Positions 1-7,777 of a stretch of DNA of 32,521 nucleotides are shown piece after piece. The stretch lies in NCBI GenBank assembly GCA_902781465.1, contig CACZJK010000003.1, forward strand, positions 76,054 through 108,574, in the 5' to 3' direction. The translations under genes and the position numbers were made by a program. How positions within the stretch are numbered: position 1 is the first letter of the stretch; each line of letters begins with the position of its first letter. The notes beneath the pieces were generated by a model. The model saw only the letters and a list, made by a program, of their open reading frames with translations, was not told the DNA's origin and searched no databases. The stretch is from an uncultured Pseudomonadota bacterium (GTDB lineage Bacteria; Pseudomonadota; Alphaproteobacteria; Rs-D84).

Positions 1-1
1 G

Positions 2-103
2 AATACGACACAAAACGCATGTGTATATGGTGGCGCAATAACATTACCACCAGAACCAGTCCGGCCAGGTTATGTATTCGGTGGGTGGCGGATAAAACAA
101 TAA
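2..103 (+). CDS. C-terminal fragment of an InlB-repeat-like surface protein (5' end outside the window)
   Basis: Only the last 33 codons are present, open from the window edge to a TAA at 101-103. The end reads PPEPVRPGYVFGGWRIKQ, the Listeria-Bacteroides (InlB B-type) repeat signature PxRPGYxFxGW. It nearly matches the C-terminus of the protein at 26707-27153 (PPEPVRPGYKFGGWRVKKN), so the two are close paralogues. Proteins with this module are generally secreted or surface-exposed, and the fold is a small beta-grasp domain. Nothing can be said about the missing N-terminus. Confidence 0.75.
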   Translation, partial: NTTQNACVYGGAITLPPEPVRPGYVFGGWRIKQ

Positions 104-130
104 AAAAACGCACCGTTTGGTGCGTTTTGA
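104..130. terminator. Bidirectional rho-independent terminator
   Basis: AACGCACC and GGTGCGTT form a stem closed by a short loop. There are A residues on the left and T residues on the right, so it can end transcription of the surface-protein gene from the left and of tRNA-Thr on the minus strand. Confidence 0.8.
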
Positions 131-134
131 TTTC

Positions 135-210
135 TGGTGCCGGTTGTCGGACTTGAACCAACGACCCTCTGATTACAAATCAGATGCTCTACCAACTGAG
201 CTAAACCGGC
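135..210 (-). tRNA. tRNA-Thr (anticodon UGU)
   Basis: The reverse strand folds as a cloverleaf. The acceptor stem is GCCGGTT with AACCGGC, the D-arm GCTC/GAGC, and the anticodon stem TCTGA/TCAGA with loop TTTGTAA, giving anticodon TGT. The T-arm is GTTGG-TTCAAGT-CCGAC. The discriminator is A and the CCA end is encoded at 135-137. It lies downstream of the 880-1248 and 278-877 genes on the same strand but has its own promoter-like sequence. Confidence 0.97.
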
Positions 211-223
211 AGGCATCGCATAT

Positions 224-251
224 ATTATAGGTATTTAAATCTTTTTGCAAG
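224..251 (-). promoter_or_regulatory. Putative sigma70 promoter of tRNA-Thr
   Basis: On the minus strand a consensus TATAAT (229-224) is preceded by CTTGCA with a 16-base spacer, or TTGCAA with 15. The -10 ends about 13 bases before the mature tRNA 5' end, a usual distance for a tRNA promoter. Confidence 0.6.
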
Positions 252-277
252 TAAAAAATATAAAAATATGATTATTT

Positions 278-877
278 TTAATAAATTTCAAAATTGCGCA
301 TACATTCAACCACTGTTTGAGCCATATAGTAATCTTTGGTCCTTTTGTAAAGCGATGCATAATCAGGTTTTCTGCTTTCTGGTATGCCACAGACGGTATA
401 AAGCGTTTTTATCAACATATAGTTTGTTAAATCGTATTTGCCTGTTTTTGGATTGAATCCGATTGAGTATCCTGGTGTTCCGTGGTTGGTAACCATATAT
501 GTTTCAAAATCGCCACGTGTGTGATATAAAATATCTGAATCAATCAATACATCTTTGTAAAGTGTATTAAAATCTTTTTGTGCGCGTAATACGGTTTGTT
601 GGGTTTTGTATGCAAAAGCAACTGTTTCAAAAACCATTTTGTGGTCAGGCACTGCATCAGCAGGCAACCCGTATTTCTTGTATTCGTTTTGAAGAAAATT
701 GCTTTTCCCAAGGGTGTAAGAATTTCTGGTTTTATTAAAAGTTATACTGAACACAATACCGGCGTTGTTGTACACAACGTATGCTTCGCCAGTTGGTTTG
801 TTAGCATATTGAATACCAGAATATGTCAAAATATCACTGAATAATGCTGAAAATTTATCGTGTTCGCTTTGTGTCAT
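278..877 (-). CDS. Hypothetical protein, 199 aa
   Basis: I do not recognise this protein. It has no signal peptide or membrane segment and is rich in Tyr, Lys and Asp, so it is probably a soluble cytoplasmic protein. The start ATG at 877 lies 2 bases past the stop of the upstream gene (880-1248), which suggests one transcript and coupled translation; its own Shine-Dalgarno (AAGAG) is weak. Two tyrosine-rich stretches of similar type (residues about 35-60 and 115-145) might be diverged repeats, but this is uncertain. Cytoplasmic location and operon membership are inferences. Confidence 0.7.
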   Translation of the reverse strand: MTQSEHDKFSALFSDILTYSGIQYANKPTGEAYVVYNNAGIVFSITFNKTRNSYTLGKSNFLQNEYKKYGLPADAVPDHKMVFETVAFAYKTQQTVLRAQKDFNTLYKDVLIDSDILYHTRGDFETYMVTNHGTPGYSIGFNPKTGKYDLTNYMLIKTLYTVCGIPESRKPDYASLYKRTKDYYMAQTVVECMRNFEIY

Positions 878-879
878 AT

Positions 880-1248
880 TTATTTTCTCTTTTGTGAATT
901 GCTTTTTAAAAACTGTGACAATAAAAATTGTTTTTTATTCATAGTCGTTCTTACAAGACCATGTTGTTCCGCATTTTTTAAAAACATTCTGTTCGCAATC
1001 ACAGAAATATCATAATTGTTGGTGAATTGTTTTTCTGTTCTTGCAAAGTGGTTTATGCTGCCAACGTGTTCGCCATTTATATAAATACTGATACGTGGCA
1101 TAATGCCGTCATAGCAATCTACGACCATCAGTTCTTTGTCGTTCTTGCCATACAGTGTGTATGTATAATGCGAACCGTCCAAGTATGTTATGCGGACAGT
1201 ATTGTTTTTTATTGCATTTAAAATGTTTCTTTTGAATTCTTTGTTCAT
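880..1248 (-). CDS. Hypothetical protein, 122 aa
   Basis: An unrecognised small protein without signal peptide or membrane segment. The N-terminal half alternates hydrophobic and polar residues (VRITYLDGSHYTYTLYG, then ISIYINGEHVGSI), suggesting beta strands. The last 30 residues are strongly basic. It is the first gene of a two-gene unit with 278-877. A TTGACA at 1283-1278 with an 18-base spacer to CAATAT would place the transcription start almost on the ATG, so the message may be leaderless. No good Shine-Dalgarno is visible. The divergent neighbour is the U32 gene. Confidence 0.65.
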   Translation of the reverse strand: MNKEFKRNILNAIKNNTVRITYLDGSHYTYTLYGKNDKELMVVDCYDGIMPRISIYINGEHVGSINHFARTEKQFTNNYDISVIANRMFLKNAEQHGLVRTTMNKKQFLLSQFLKSNSQKRK

Positions 1249-1301
1249 ACCTGATATTGTTGCACAAAAATACAGATTGTCAATATGTAATCAACAATGC
1301 C

Positions 1302-1329
1302 TTGAATTTTGGTTTTTATCTGGTAAAAT
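1302..1329 (+). promoter_or_regulatory. Promoter of the U32 gene, extended -10
   Basis: TTGAAT (1302-1307), a 16-base spacer, then TAAAAT (1324-1329) preceded by TGG, an extended -10. The transcription start would be near 1336, about 14 bases before the ATG at 1350. This rules out the longer reading frame that begins at 1257. Confidence 0.65.
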
Positions 1330-1349
1330 CGCGACAAAAGGATAAATAT

Positions 1350-2594
1350 ATGGCAAAAATACCTGAACTTTTGGCGCCAGCCGGCACATTAGATGCTTTC
1401 AAGACTGCGATTTTATATGGGGCAGATGCAATTTATGCTGGATTGCCTGGTTTTTCTATGCGTGCGCGTGCTAAAATTACTGTTGATGAAGTAAAGCAGG
1501 GTATAGATTTTGCACACGAACATGGGAAAAAGGTTTATTTGGCCTTTAATTTGTTCGCGCATGATCGTGATTATGAAAATATGGACCGTGTATCCGAAGT
1601 TTTAAATTATCTGCGTCCAGATGCGCTTATTATATCAGATGCGGGTGTTTTAATGTGGGTTCGTGAACATCATCCTGATATTCCAATTCATATATCAACC
1701 CAGGCGAATATTTGCAGTGCCTCAACCGTTAAATTCTGGCAAAATGCCGGCGCTGTGCAATGTGTTTTGGCGCGCGAAGTTTCGCACAAAGAATTTGAAT
1801 CTATACGTGAACAATGCCCTGATATAGGTTTGGAAATATTTATTCATGGCGCAATGTGTATGTCTTATTCTGGGCGTTGTTTGTTGTCAAATTATATAAC
1901 GGGCCGTCCATCTAATCGTGGGGCGTGTGCGCAGTTGTGTCGTTGGAAATATGATGTGATTTTGCGTGAAAAAGAATCTGGTGTTGAAATGCCAATCGAA
2001 GAAGACGAACGCGGTGCATATATTATGAATTCAAAAGACTTATGTTTGATGCCACGTTTGAAAGAGGTTATAGAATCGCACCCTGATACCCTTAAAATCG
2101 AAGGTCGCAACCGCAGTGAATATTATGTTGGTATGGTGACACGTGCTTATCGTAATGCGATTGATGCTTATGCGCGCGACCCGGAACATTTTGACCCAAC
2201 ACCATTTATGAACGATTTAAATTTGCTGGAAACACGTGGTTATACAACGGCTTTCTTTGATGGACCATTGCCACCAGATGCGCATGATTATGAACAAACA
2301 CATTCTAATTCAGATTATTGTGTTGCGGGTGTTATAACGAAAGTCGACGATAAAAATATAACATTTGAATTACGTAACGAAATAAAGCAGGGCGACACAA
2401 TCAATTTTGTTTTGCCTTATATTCAAGACAAGGTTTCGGTGACTTTGGACAAGATTATAAATGCCAAGGACGGTATGGAATTAGCAAAAATGTCTGCGGG
2501 TCAGGGTAATTCACTGGTTATATCAATGGATAAAATTCCAGAACAATATCGTGAAAAAATGGTTCCGCTGATATTGGCATATAAACATAAATAA
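1350..2594 (+). CDS. trhP: U32 family protein, TrhP (YegQ)-like tRNA hydroxylation protein
   Basis: 414 aa. It begins with the U32 opening PELLAPAG and carries the exact U32 signature around residues 162-180 (E-I-F-I-H-G-A-M-C, then S-G-R-C). Cys170, Cys177, Cys193 and Cys232 are spaced like the [4Fe-4S] ligands known for UbiU/TrhP-type U32 proteins. A small beta-rich C-terminal domain (from about residue 325) fits the YegQ subgroup rather than short UbiU. TrhP takes part in prephenate-dependent 5-hydroxyuridine formation at tRNA position 34. I chose ATG 1350 for its AAAAGGAT Shine-Dalgarno, the homologous N-terminus and the promoter position. The family is certain; the exact subfamily is inferred. 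Confidence 0.85.
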   Translation: MAKIPELLAPAGTLDAFKTAILYGADAIYAGLPGFSMRARAKITVDEVKQGIDFAHEHGKKVYLAFNLFAHDRDYENMDRVSEVLNYLRPDALIISDAGVLMWVREHHPDIPIHISTQANICSASTVKFWQNAGAVQCVLAREVSHKEFESIREQCPDIGLEIFIHGAMCMSYSGRCLLSNYITGRPSNRGACAQLCRWKYDVILREKESGVEMPIEEDERGAYIMNSKDLCLMPRLKEVIESHPDTLKIEGRNRSEYYVGMVTRAYRNAIDAYARDPEHFDPTPFMNDLNLLETRGYTTAFFDGPLPPDAHDYEQTHSNSDYCVAGVITKVDDKNITFELRNEIKQGDTINFVLPYIQDKVSVTLDKIINAKDGMELAKMSAGQGNSLVISMDKIPEQYREKMVPLILAYKHK

Positions 2595-2608
2595 TAGTAG
2601 GTGTAATA

Positions 2609-3346
2609 GTGTTTGTTTTTGAAAATTTGCCAGCATATATAATCAGTAATGAACATCAACGTTGGGCAACGCAAGCGGTTCCAAATGTGAAGTCTGTTTT
2701 AACTGTTGCTGGTTCTGGGGATCAGGCTTTGTTTTATAAATTGTCTGGTGCAAAGATTGTTGATACTTTTGATATAACTTGTAATGCGCGTGTAATACAG
2801 GATATAAAATATGCTGCAATAAAAAATTTAAATCTTGAAGAATATAGAGATATGTTAATTAAATTACATCATGTCAAAGGTGATATAATGTCTTTGCCAG
2901 AAATGCAATTTTTGGGACAATTTTTGCCATCAGAAACGTTGAGAATAATAGAAAATAATAAATCTTTGATGTTTGGTTACGGGCTTGATGCAAGCTTTTA
3001 TCCAGAAAATATACCCTCAGAACCAGAATATGCAAAATTAAGAGATGCATTAGATAAGCCTTTTAATTTTATTTGGGCTGATTTGGGATCTCTTAGTACA
3101 GCAATAACTGGAAAATACGATTTGATAAATATTTCTAATATTTTTGATTATGTACACAGTGGTGCTAAACAAATTATAATTTTAATTAAATTATCAAAAT
3201 ATCTTAATAAAAATGGGCATATTGTTTGTTTGCCACAGGTCCCGAGATATAAGTATGATAAAGTAAAATTGTCACATTTAGCATATGAAAGAACAGAATA
3301 TGACGAAAAGCATGCTAAAGTAATTGTGTTCCAAAGAACAAAATAA
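2609..3346 (+). CDS. DUF3419/BtaA-like SAM-dependent transferase
   Basis: 245 aa, GTG start with TAGGTG upstream, 14 bases after the U32 stop, so probably co-transcribed. Residues 30-56 (VLTVAGSGDQALFY, then DTFDITCNA) match the SAM-binding motif I and acidic loop of DUF3419 proteins. That family includes BtaA, which transfers 3-amino-3-carboxypropyl from SAM to diacylglycerol. Residues 165-210 read like the later Rossmann strands (KYDLINISNIFDYV). It is shorter than BtaA (about 400 aa), so the substrate is unknown; it could also be an ordinary methyltransferase. Base composition is more AT-rich than in the U32 gene. Confidence 0.6.
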   Translation: MFVFENLPAYIISNEHQRWATQAVPNVKSVLTVAGSGDQALFYKLSGAKIVDTFDITCNARVIQDIKYAAIKNLNLEEYRDMLIKLHHVKGDIMSLPEMQFLGQFLPSETLRIIENNKSLMFGYGLDASFYPENIPSEPEYAKLRDALDKPFNFIWADLGSLSTAITGKYDLINISNIFDYVHSGAKQIIILIKLSKYLNKNGHIVCLPQVPRYKYDKVKLSHLAYERTEYDEKHAKVIVFQRTK

Positions 3347-3370
3347 AAAACGCCATAACGGCGTTTTTTT
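3346..3370. terminator. Bidirectional terminator between convergent genes
   Basis: ACGCC-ATAAC-GGCGT with an A-run before and a T-run after serves both the rightward gene ending at 3346 and the leftward gene ending at 3369. Confidence 0.85.
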
Positions 3371-5126
3371 ATTGTTCAGGATCTTTTAACGTAGGTATGT
3401 CAACATAATCGTTGTATTTACTTAAATAACGGGTTCCGGTCATACATACAAAATTAGATAAAGAATCTTCGTATTCACGAACAGCCGCCGTCCAACGATC
3501 TGTGATTTCAGATTTTGCGCCCTGGTATCCGGCAAATCCACCCATCGCACCGCCCGCAGCAGTTCCAACCAAAGTTCCCTTGGTTCGTGCCTGGTTGGAT
3601 AAATCAACCAATCCGCCATCTTCGGCACTGCCTGATGTTGGGGTGAAATCTGCTTTTTCTGGTTTTATTGTTATTTGTTCACCAACGCTGCCGTTGCTGT
3701 TGCGTTTAACATATACAAAAGAATGTTTGTTTTTCAAACCTTCTAATTCAGATGTTTTATAACCACCAAATTTTGTTCCAATTTTATCTGCGAAAACAAT
3801 GTATGCGTGTTGTGGGTTTTTAACAGTCAAAGCATCGGATATTTTGAAATAAGCATTGTCTTCAACTGTGGCATTTTCAGATTTTACGAATTTGGAAAGG
3901 TCTCCATCAACAGGAACATAACGTTCTAAATCAGGTATTTCTGTATCTTTTACTTTTGTGCCAAAAATTTCTTTAAACGCTTTATCGCCACCATCTTTTT
4001 TTGCGATTTTTACATCTGCCAATTTTTCTTCATCGCTGCAATTGGTGTGTATTGTTTTACCACTTGCTTCTTGTGTGGCTGTGCATTTTTTTACAGACCC
4101 GTTTTTATTTATCAAGTAAAAACTTGTATCATCAACTGTTATCGGGTCGCCTTTTTCTCTGAAATTTCCAACGATACAATCGTGTTCGCCCGATGTAATT
4201 TCAGGATAGTAAGAAGTCCCACCGGCTTTGTATGCTTCGATGTTTTTTTCAATATTACAACTTTTTACAACCAATATACCGCCTTCGCTAGACGCACCGG
4301 CCAACATATTTCCAACAATCATACCAGATGCCGCATTGACAGCGGTTGATTTAATTGTATCACCGGCAACCTTGCCAGAATAAGAACTGGCCGCCATAAT
4401 GCCTGCACCGGTTGCTACACCGGCAGCGGTTCCAATTAATTGATCTTTGCCTGTGCCGAACAGTTTGCTGTCCCCGGCTTCTTTTGGTGCCAAAATATTT
4501 CCTGCGACACCCGCGATAATAGCGCCCGCTGCGATTTTGAAACCTGCATTTTGTTTTTGTTCTTCGTTCATAACCTTTTCGACATCTTCCATTGTAGGTG
4601 CCATATCTGCAGGCAATTCTGTTTTAGAAAGTGCGACCGCATTCATACCAGATTCTGGGAAAGAATCGATATTACATTTCATTGCGTCCCCAGCCGCCAG
4701 AGTTGTTGTTGCCAAAACTTCATTAGTATTTGCATTAATCAATGATACCACTGCAACACATTGATTTGATTGGTTGCGACGAATTCCTGATTCTGGGATT
4801 TCCCATCTGAAAACACCGTTTGGATAAACCATCGCACAGTTTTCCAAATGTCCGATTGTTGTTTCAGAAGTATTATTTAATATCGCAGATGCTAATTTTT
4901 CATCAGCTACCATAACTGGTAATTGTGCAGTAGCAGATGCAGTTGTTGCATTTGCGGCGTTTGCGTTCAGATATTCTTGCTGATAACGCATGGCGTTAAC
5001 TTGGTTATAGGCTTCTGCATAAGATCGGTTGGAATTATTTGTGCGTACCGCGGCATCCACCGGCAGAGCAGAAATACTTGCCAAAATTGCTGAAAACAAA
5101 GATATTTTACATATTCTATTTGTCAT
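3369..5126 (-). CDS. Secreted or envelope protein with glycine-zipper segments
   Basis: 585 aa. An N-terminal signal peptide ends near ALPVDA-A (residue 25). Residues about 195-285 and 520-550 hold Gly/Ala-rich hydrophobic stretches (GFKIAAGAIIAGVAGNI; GTLVGTAAGGAMGGFAGYQG) of the glycine-zipper type found in envelope and pore-related proteins. Between them is a polar domain with scattered cysteines that could form disulfides in the periplasm. It begins 5 bases after the stop of the barrel gene 5132-6316, with no strong Shine-Dalgarno, so it is probably translated by coupling. An outer-membrane association with that barrel is an inference. I know no named family. Confidence 0.75.
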   Translation of the reverse strand: MTNRICKISLFSAILASISALPVDAAVRTNNSNRSYAEAYNQVNAMRYQQEYLNANAANATTASATAQLPVMVADEKLASAILNNTSETTIGHLENCAMVYPNGVFRWEIPESGIRRNQSNQCVAVVSLINANTNEVLATTTLAAGDAMKCNIDSFPESGMNAVALSKTELPADMAPTMEDVEKVMNEEQKQNAGFKIAAGAIIAGVAGNILAPKEAGDSKLFGTGKDQLIGTAAGVATGAGIMAASSYSGKVAGDTIKSTAVNAASGMIVGNMLAGASSEGGILVVKSCNIEKNIEAYKAGGTSYYPEITSGEHDCIVGNFREKGDPITVDDTSFYLINKNGSVKKCTATQEASGKTIHTNCSDEEKLADVKIAKKDGGDKAFKEIFGTKVKDTEIPDLERYVPVDGDLSKFVKSENATVEDNAYFKISDALTVKNPQHAYIVFADKIGTKFGGYKTSELEGLKNKHSFVYVKRNSNGSVGEQITIKPEKADFTPTSGSAEDGGLVDLSNQARTKGTLVGTAAGGAMGGFAGYQGAKSEITDRWTAAVREYEDSLSNFVCMTGTRYLSKYNDYVDIPTLKDPEQ

Positions 5127-5131
5127 CTATG

Positions 5132-6316
5132 TTAAAATTCCAATCTTAATCTTACGCCTACGTCTAAACTGGTCAAGGTTCCGCTTTCGAACCAATTTGT
5201 ATAGTGGAATACGCTGTCATAAGGTGCTTCGTATTCGCCGTCGCTGGCGCCACTGCCGTCACTTAACCATTCTGTTTGTGAAACAACGATAGAGCCAGAT
5301 GTTTTTACCTTACCTAAATTGGCATAGCGAATAAAGAAATCAAGTTTTAATCCATCGTTCATGGATGTTGTCACACCACCTTCCAATTGGAAAGCCAATT
5401 GTTCCATTGTTCCGCCATTATGATAAGCGTAAATATCAGAAATACCAGTCAAACCACCTGCTGGAACGCTGCCTGGGCCCAATCCGTTTGTTTCATCATA
5501 AAAACTTTTATCGTATACGACATAGTCGGCGATAGTGTTTAATGATAAACCAATACCAGCACCAATATAAGGACGCAAAGAACCGCCGGCAACATAGCCT
5601 GTAAAGGAATCAATGTTGTAATAAACATTCAACATTGTTGAATTAGATGTTATTGCACCGCCTGATACACTGGCATCAACAAAACCGTCACCGGTTGAAG
5701 TTTGGACGTTGCCGGCATAAGATATTCCGGAATAGCGCAAATAAGAGAAGTCTACGCGGATATCACTGTTAATTGCGGCACCGACAGAAATCTGTAAAGG
5801 TATGACAGAATCTGAATTAAAATCAGATGCACGGAAAGAACCAGGTGCAAAGAACGCCTTGTCTTGGCCAGAATAATCTGCGGACATATTGCCACTTATC
5901 ATTGTGCTGTATCCTGCGGAAAGACCAATGTACAGACCGCTGTCTGCCAATCTGTCGTAATCAGACGCCTGATAATATTGACGACCCGCATTTGTGGCAG
6001 AAGAACCAACGCGTGGCAAAGAACCTGTTATGCGATTAGGGCTGGTTGCACGAACGTTTGTTCCCATTGGACGGCCGTTTGTTGCAGATGCCGCAACCAA
6101 TTGTTGTGTTGTGATGTTTGTGCGACCAACCATTTGAGGTTGTTGGTAATATTGCGCATTACCAGAATAGCGACCATTTTGTTGAGGATAGTTATTTATA
6201 ACATAACCCTGACGCGCCAATTGTTGTGGATTATACACAGGATACGCGGCACGCGCCCCAAACGGGATGATTGCCATAATGCCGGTTAAAACCGCAAGAA
6301 TCTTGGTGTTTTTCAT
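5132..6316 (-). CDS. Outer-membrane beta-barrel protein (opacity/Msp4-like)
   Basis: 394 aa. The signal peptide (MKNTKILAVLTGIMAIIPFGARA) is followed by a Gln/Asn/Tyr-rich linker to about residue 125. A barrel domain then starts with GLYIGLSAGYSTMISG and ends DVGVRLRLEF, with the terminal Phe recognised by the BAM machinery. Alternating strands such as RPYIGAGIGLSLN and LKLDFFIRYANLGKV fit an 8-10-strand OMP_b-brl barrel. It is first in an operon with the glycine-zipper protein. A strong extended -10 promoter lies about 20 bases upstream of the likely transcript start. The function could be adhesin, porin or structural and cannot be told from sequence. Confidence 0.85.
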   Translation of the reverse strand: MKNTKILAVLTGIMAIIPFGARAAYPVYNPQQLARQGYVINNYPQQNGRYSGNAQYYQQPQMVGRTNITTQQLVAASATNGRPMGTNVRATSPNRITGSLPRVGSSATNAGRQYYQASDYDRLADSGLYIGLSAGYSTMISGNMSADYSGQDKAFFAPGSFRASDFNSDSVIPLQISVGAAINSDIRVDFSYLRYSGISYAGNVQTSTGDGFVDASVSGGAITSNSTMLNVYYNIDSFTGYVAGGSLRPYIGAGIGLSLNTIADYVVYDKSFYDETNGLGPGSVPAGGLTGISDIYAYHNGGTMEQLAFQLEGGVTTSMNDGLKLDFFIRYANLGKVKTSGSIVVSQTEWLSDGSGASDGEYEAPYDSVFHYTNWFESGTLTSLDVGVRLRLEF

Positions 6317-6342
6317 CTTTCCTTATAATTTCCTTTGTGTAT

Positions 6343-6351
6343 ATTATATCA
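6343..6351 (-). promoter_or_regulatory. Extended -10 promoter of the barrel/glycine-zipper operon
   Basis: The minus strand reads TTTATGATATAAT: a perfect TATAAT (6348-6343) with TG one base upstream. No good -35 is seen, as is common for extended -10 promoters. The same 13-mer occurs before 16067 and 19960. Confidence 0.7.
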
Positions 6352-6393
6352 TAAATTGCCCCCTAAAAAAAGCCTTAAAATATATTTGTTTAA

Positions 6394-6425
6394 TAAAAAA
6401 ATACACCCAGAAAATTCTGGGTGTA
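6394..6425 (-). terminator. Terminator of the 6461-7546 gene
   Basis: TACACCCAGAA and TTCTGGGTGTA form an 11-bp perfect stem with a 2-base loop. On the minus strand it is followed by seven T residues. Confidence 0.9.
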
Positions 6426-6460
6426 AATTGTCCAATATAAGTTATTTTCAGATTGTTTGT

Positions 6461-7546
6461 TTAGAAACGTGCCGCCATACGGACGCCCAATTCCATTTTG
6501 CAATCTGTTGCATTTTGAGATTGTGCATGTGCTTCATCCAAAGTGTATTCAAAGAATACTGAAAATTGAACATCGTCAGTATATTGATATGCAACATTGG
6601 TTTTGATTACATATTCATCCCAACCATCATCCATATCTGCAGTTGCGTCTAACAAACCGTTAACAACCGCTTGTTGCAAGGCTTGGTCTATTGCAGCAGA
6701 TCCTGTGACGTTTGGTTTATTCAATTGTGTGTGAATGCCTTTTACGCCATTGTCATAGTGTTCAATGTATTCAAAACCAGCACCCAAAGACCATTTTTTG
6801 CTCATTTGATACATTGCATCAAATCCAGCAACCGTTTCATGTGTTGATTTCAAATCAACTGATATTTCAGCAGGGAACCCTAATTGTGTAATTGTTGTAC
6901 CCCATAAAGCTGGATCAACCTCTACATTACCGTATAAAGGTCTTAAGCTTGGATCAATCGCAATTTTGTTATTGTGATTGCCGAATGTTTGCAAGTATTC
7001 TACGTGTGCAGCCAATGTGAAATCGTTCCATGTTTTTCCGAAACGTGTTCCAATAATTGCGCCCCAACGACCATTAGAATAGTTAGCAAAATCAAATGCA
7101 GTCTCTGTGCCATATCTTTTGTATGTTCCCTTCATTGGTGAAATACCAGACAAATAAGCATCACCATACAAATCCAGTACAAATGGGTCGTTATCTGTTA
7201 AAAAACGATACATTAAACCAATACGTCCGCGGTGCATACCTTGGCGGTTGATTTCGTTGTCGCGTGTATATCCGAAATGTCCGTGAACATCCAATCTGTC
7301 TGTGATACCATAACCAATATCACCAAAGAAACGCCATACAGGGAATTCTGTTTGACCGCTGGTTCCTTTTTTATCTGTTGATTGTGTTCCTTCTACTGTT
7401 TTGTACATACCTGCCACAGCCGTTTTCAAATAGACTTCACGATTTTGTGGCATGTAAAGTGGATTTTCCATGTTTGAAGTTGCCATAGCACCAGAAGTCA
7501 TAACAGATGCTGTCAATGCAACCAAACTTATCAAAGGTTTTTTCAT
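6461..7546 (-). CDS. Outer-membrane beta-barrel protein, porin-like
   Basis: 361 aa from ATG 7546, chosen because AAGGAGAAACAAGG precedes it and a signal peptide begins there (MKKPLISLVALTASVMTSG, cleaved near AMA). Long alternating strands (RWGAIIGTRFGKTWND, WSLGAGFEYIEHYD, VQFSVFFEYTLDEAH) and a C-terminal MAARF mark a barrel with periplasmic turns. It resembles generic DUF/porin barrels; substrate unknown. Transcription probably starts near 7657, giving a leader of about 110 bases that carries a duplicated 14-mer. A strong terminator follows, so it is a single-gene unit. Confidence 0.8.
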   Translation of the reverse strand: MKKPLISLVALTASVMTSGAMATSNMENPLYMPQNREVYLKTAVAGMYKTVEGTQSTDKKGTSGQTEFPVWRFFGDIGYGITDRLDVHGHFGYTRDNEINRQGMHRGRIGLMYRFLTDNDPFVLDLYGDAYLSGISPMKGTYKRYGTETAFDFANYSNGRWGAIIGTRFGKTWNDFTLAAHVEYLQTFGNHNNKIAIDPSLRPLYGNVEVDPALWGTTITQLGFPAEISVDLKSTHETVAGFDAMYQMSKKWSLGAGFEYIEHYDNGVKGIHTQLNKPNVTGSAAIDQALQQAVVNGLLDATADMDDGWDEYVIKTNVAYQYTDDVQFSVFFEYTLDEAHAQSQNATDCKMELGVRMAARF

Positions 7547-7584
7547 CCTTGTTTCTCCTTTCTGAGTTCTTTTTATAACCAACC

Positions 7585-7635
7585 CCCATTATTGGCAAGA
7601 TTGGCCGTTATATCCACACCGCCCATTATTGGCAA
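7585..7635 (-). repeat. Two copies of a 14-bp direct repeat in the barrel-gene leader
   Basis: TTGCCAATAATGGG (minus-strand reading) occurs at 7598-7585 and 7635-7622, with starts 37 bases apart. Between and around them GTTATATC and GATATAAC can pair. The repeats lie downstream of the proposed promoter, so they may be RNA- or protein-binding sites in the 5' untranslated region. Confidence 0.6.
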
Positions 7636-7663
7636 CAGTATGTTTTGTGATATAACAGGAACA

Positions 7664-7691
7664 TTTTTAAACATTATTTTATCGATGTCAA
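7664..7691 (-). promoter_or_regulatory. Promoter of the 6461-7546 barrel gene
   Basis: A consensus TTGACA (7691-7686) is followed 16 bases later by TAAAAA, a weak -10. The perfect -35 and its position upstream of the leader support the call. Confidence 0.5.
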
Positions 7692-7743
7692 AATATAAAT
7701 TATCTTGACATAATTAAAGAAATATGACAAAGGTCCTTTTACA

Positions 7744-7775
7744 ATAAAAAAAACCGCCTTTTTGGCGGTTTTTAT
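7744..7775 (-). terminator. Terminator of the glyQS transcript
   Basis: AAAACCGCC-TTTTT-GGCGGTTTT with a T-run on both sides; it sits directly after the glyQS stop on the minus strand. Confidence 0.85.
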
Positions 7776-7777
7776 TT

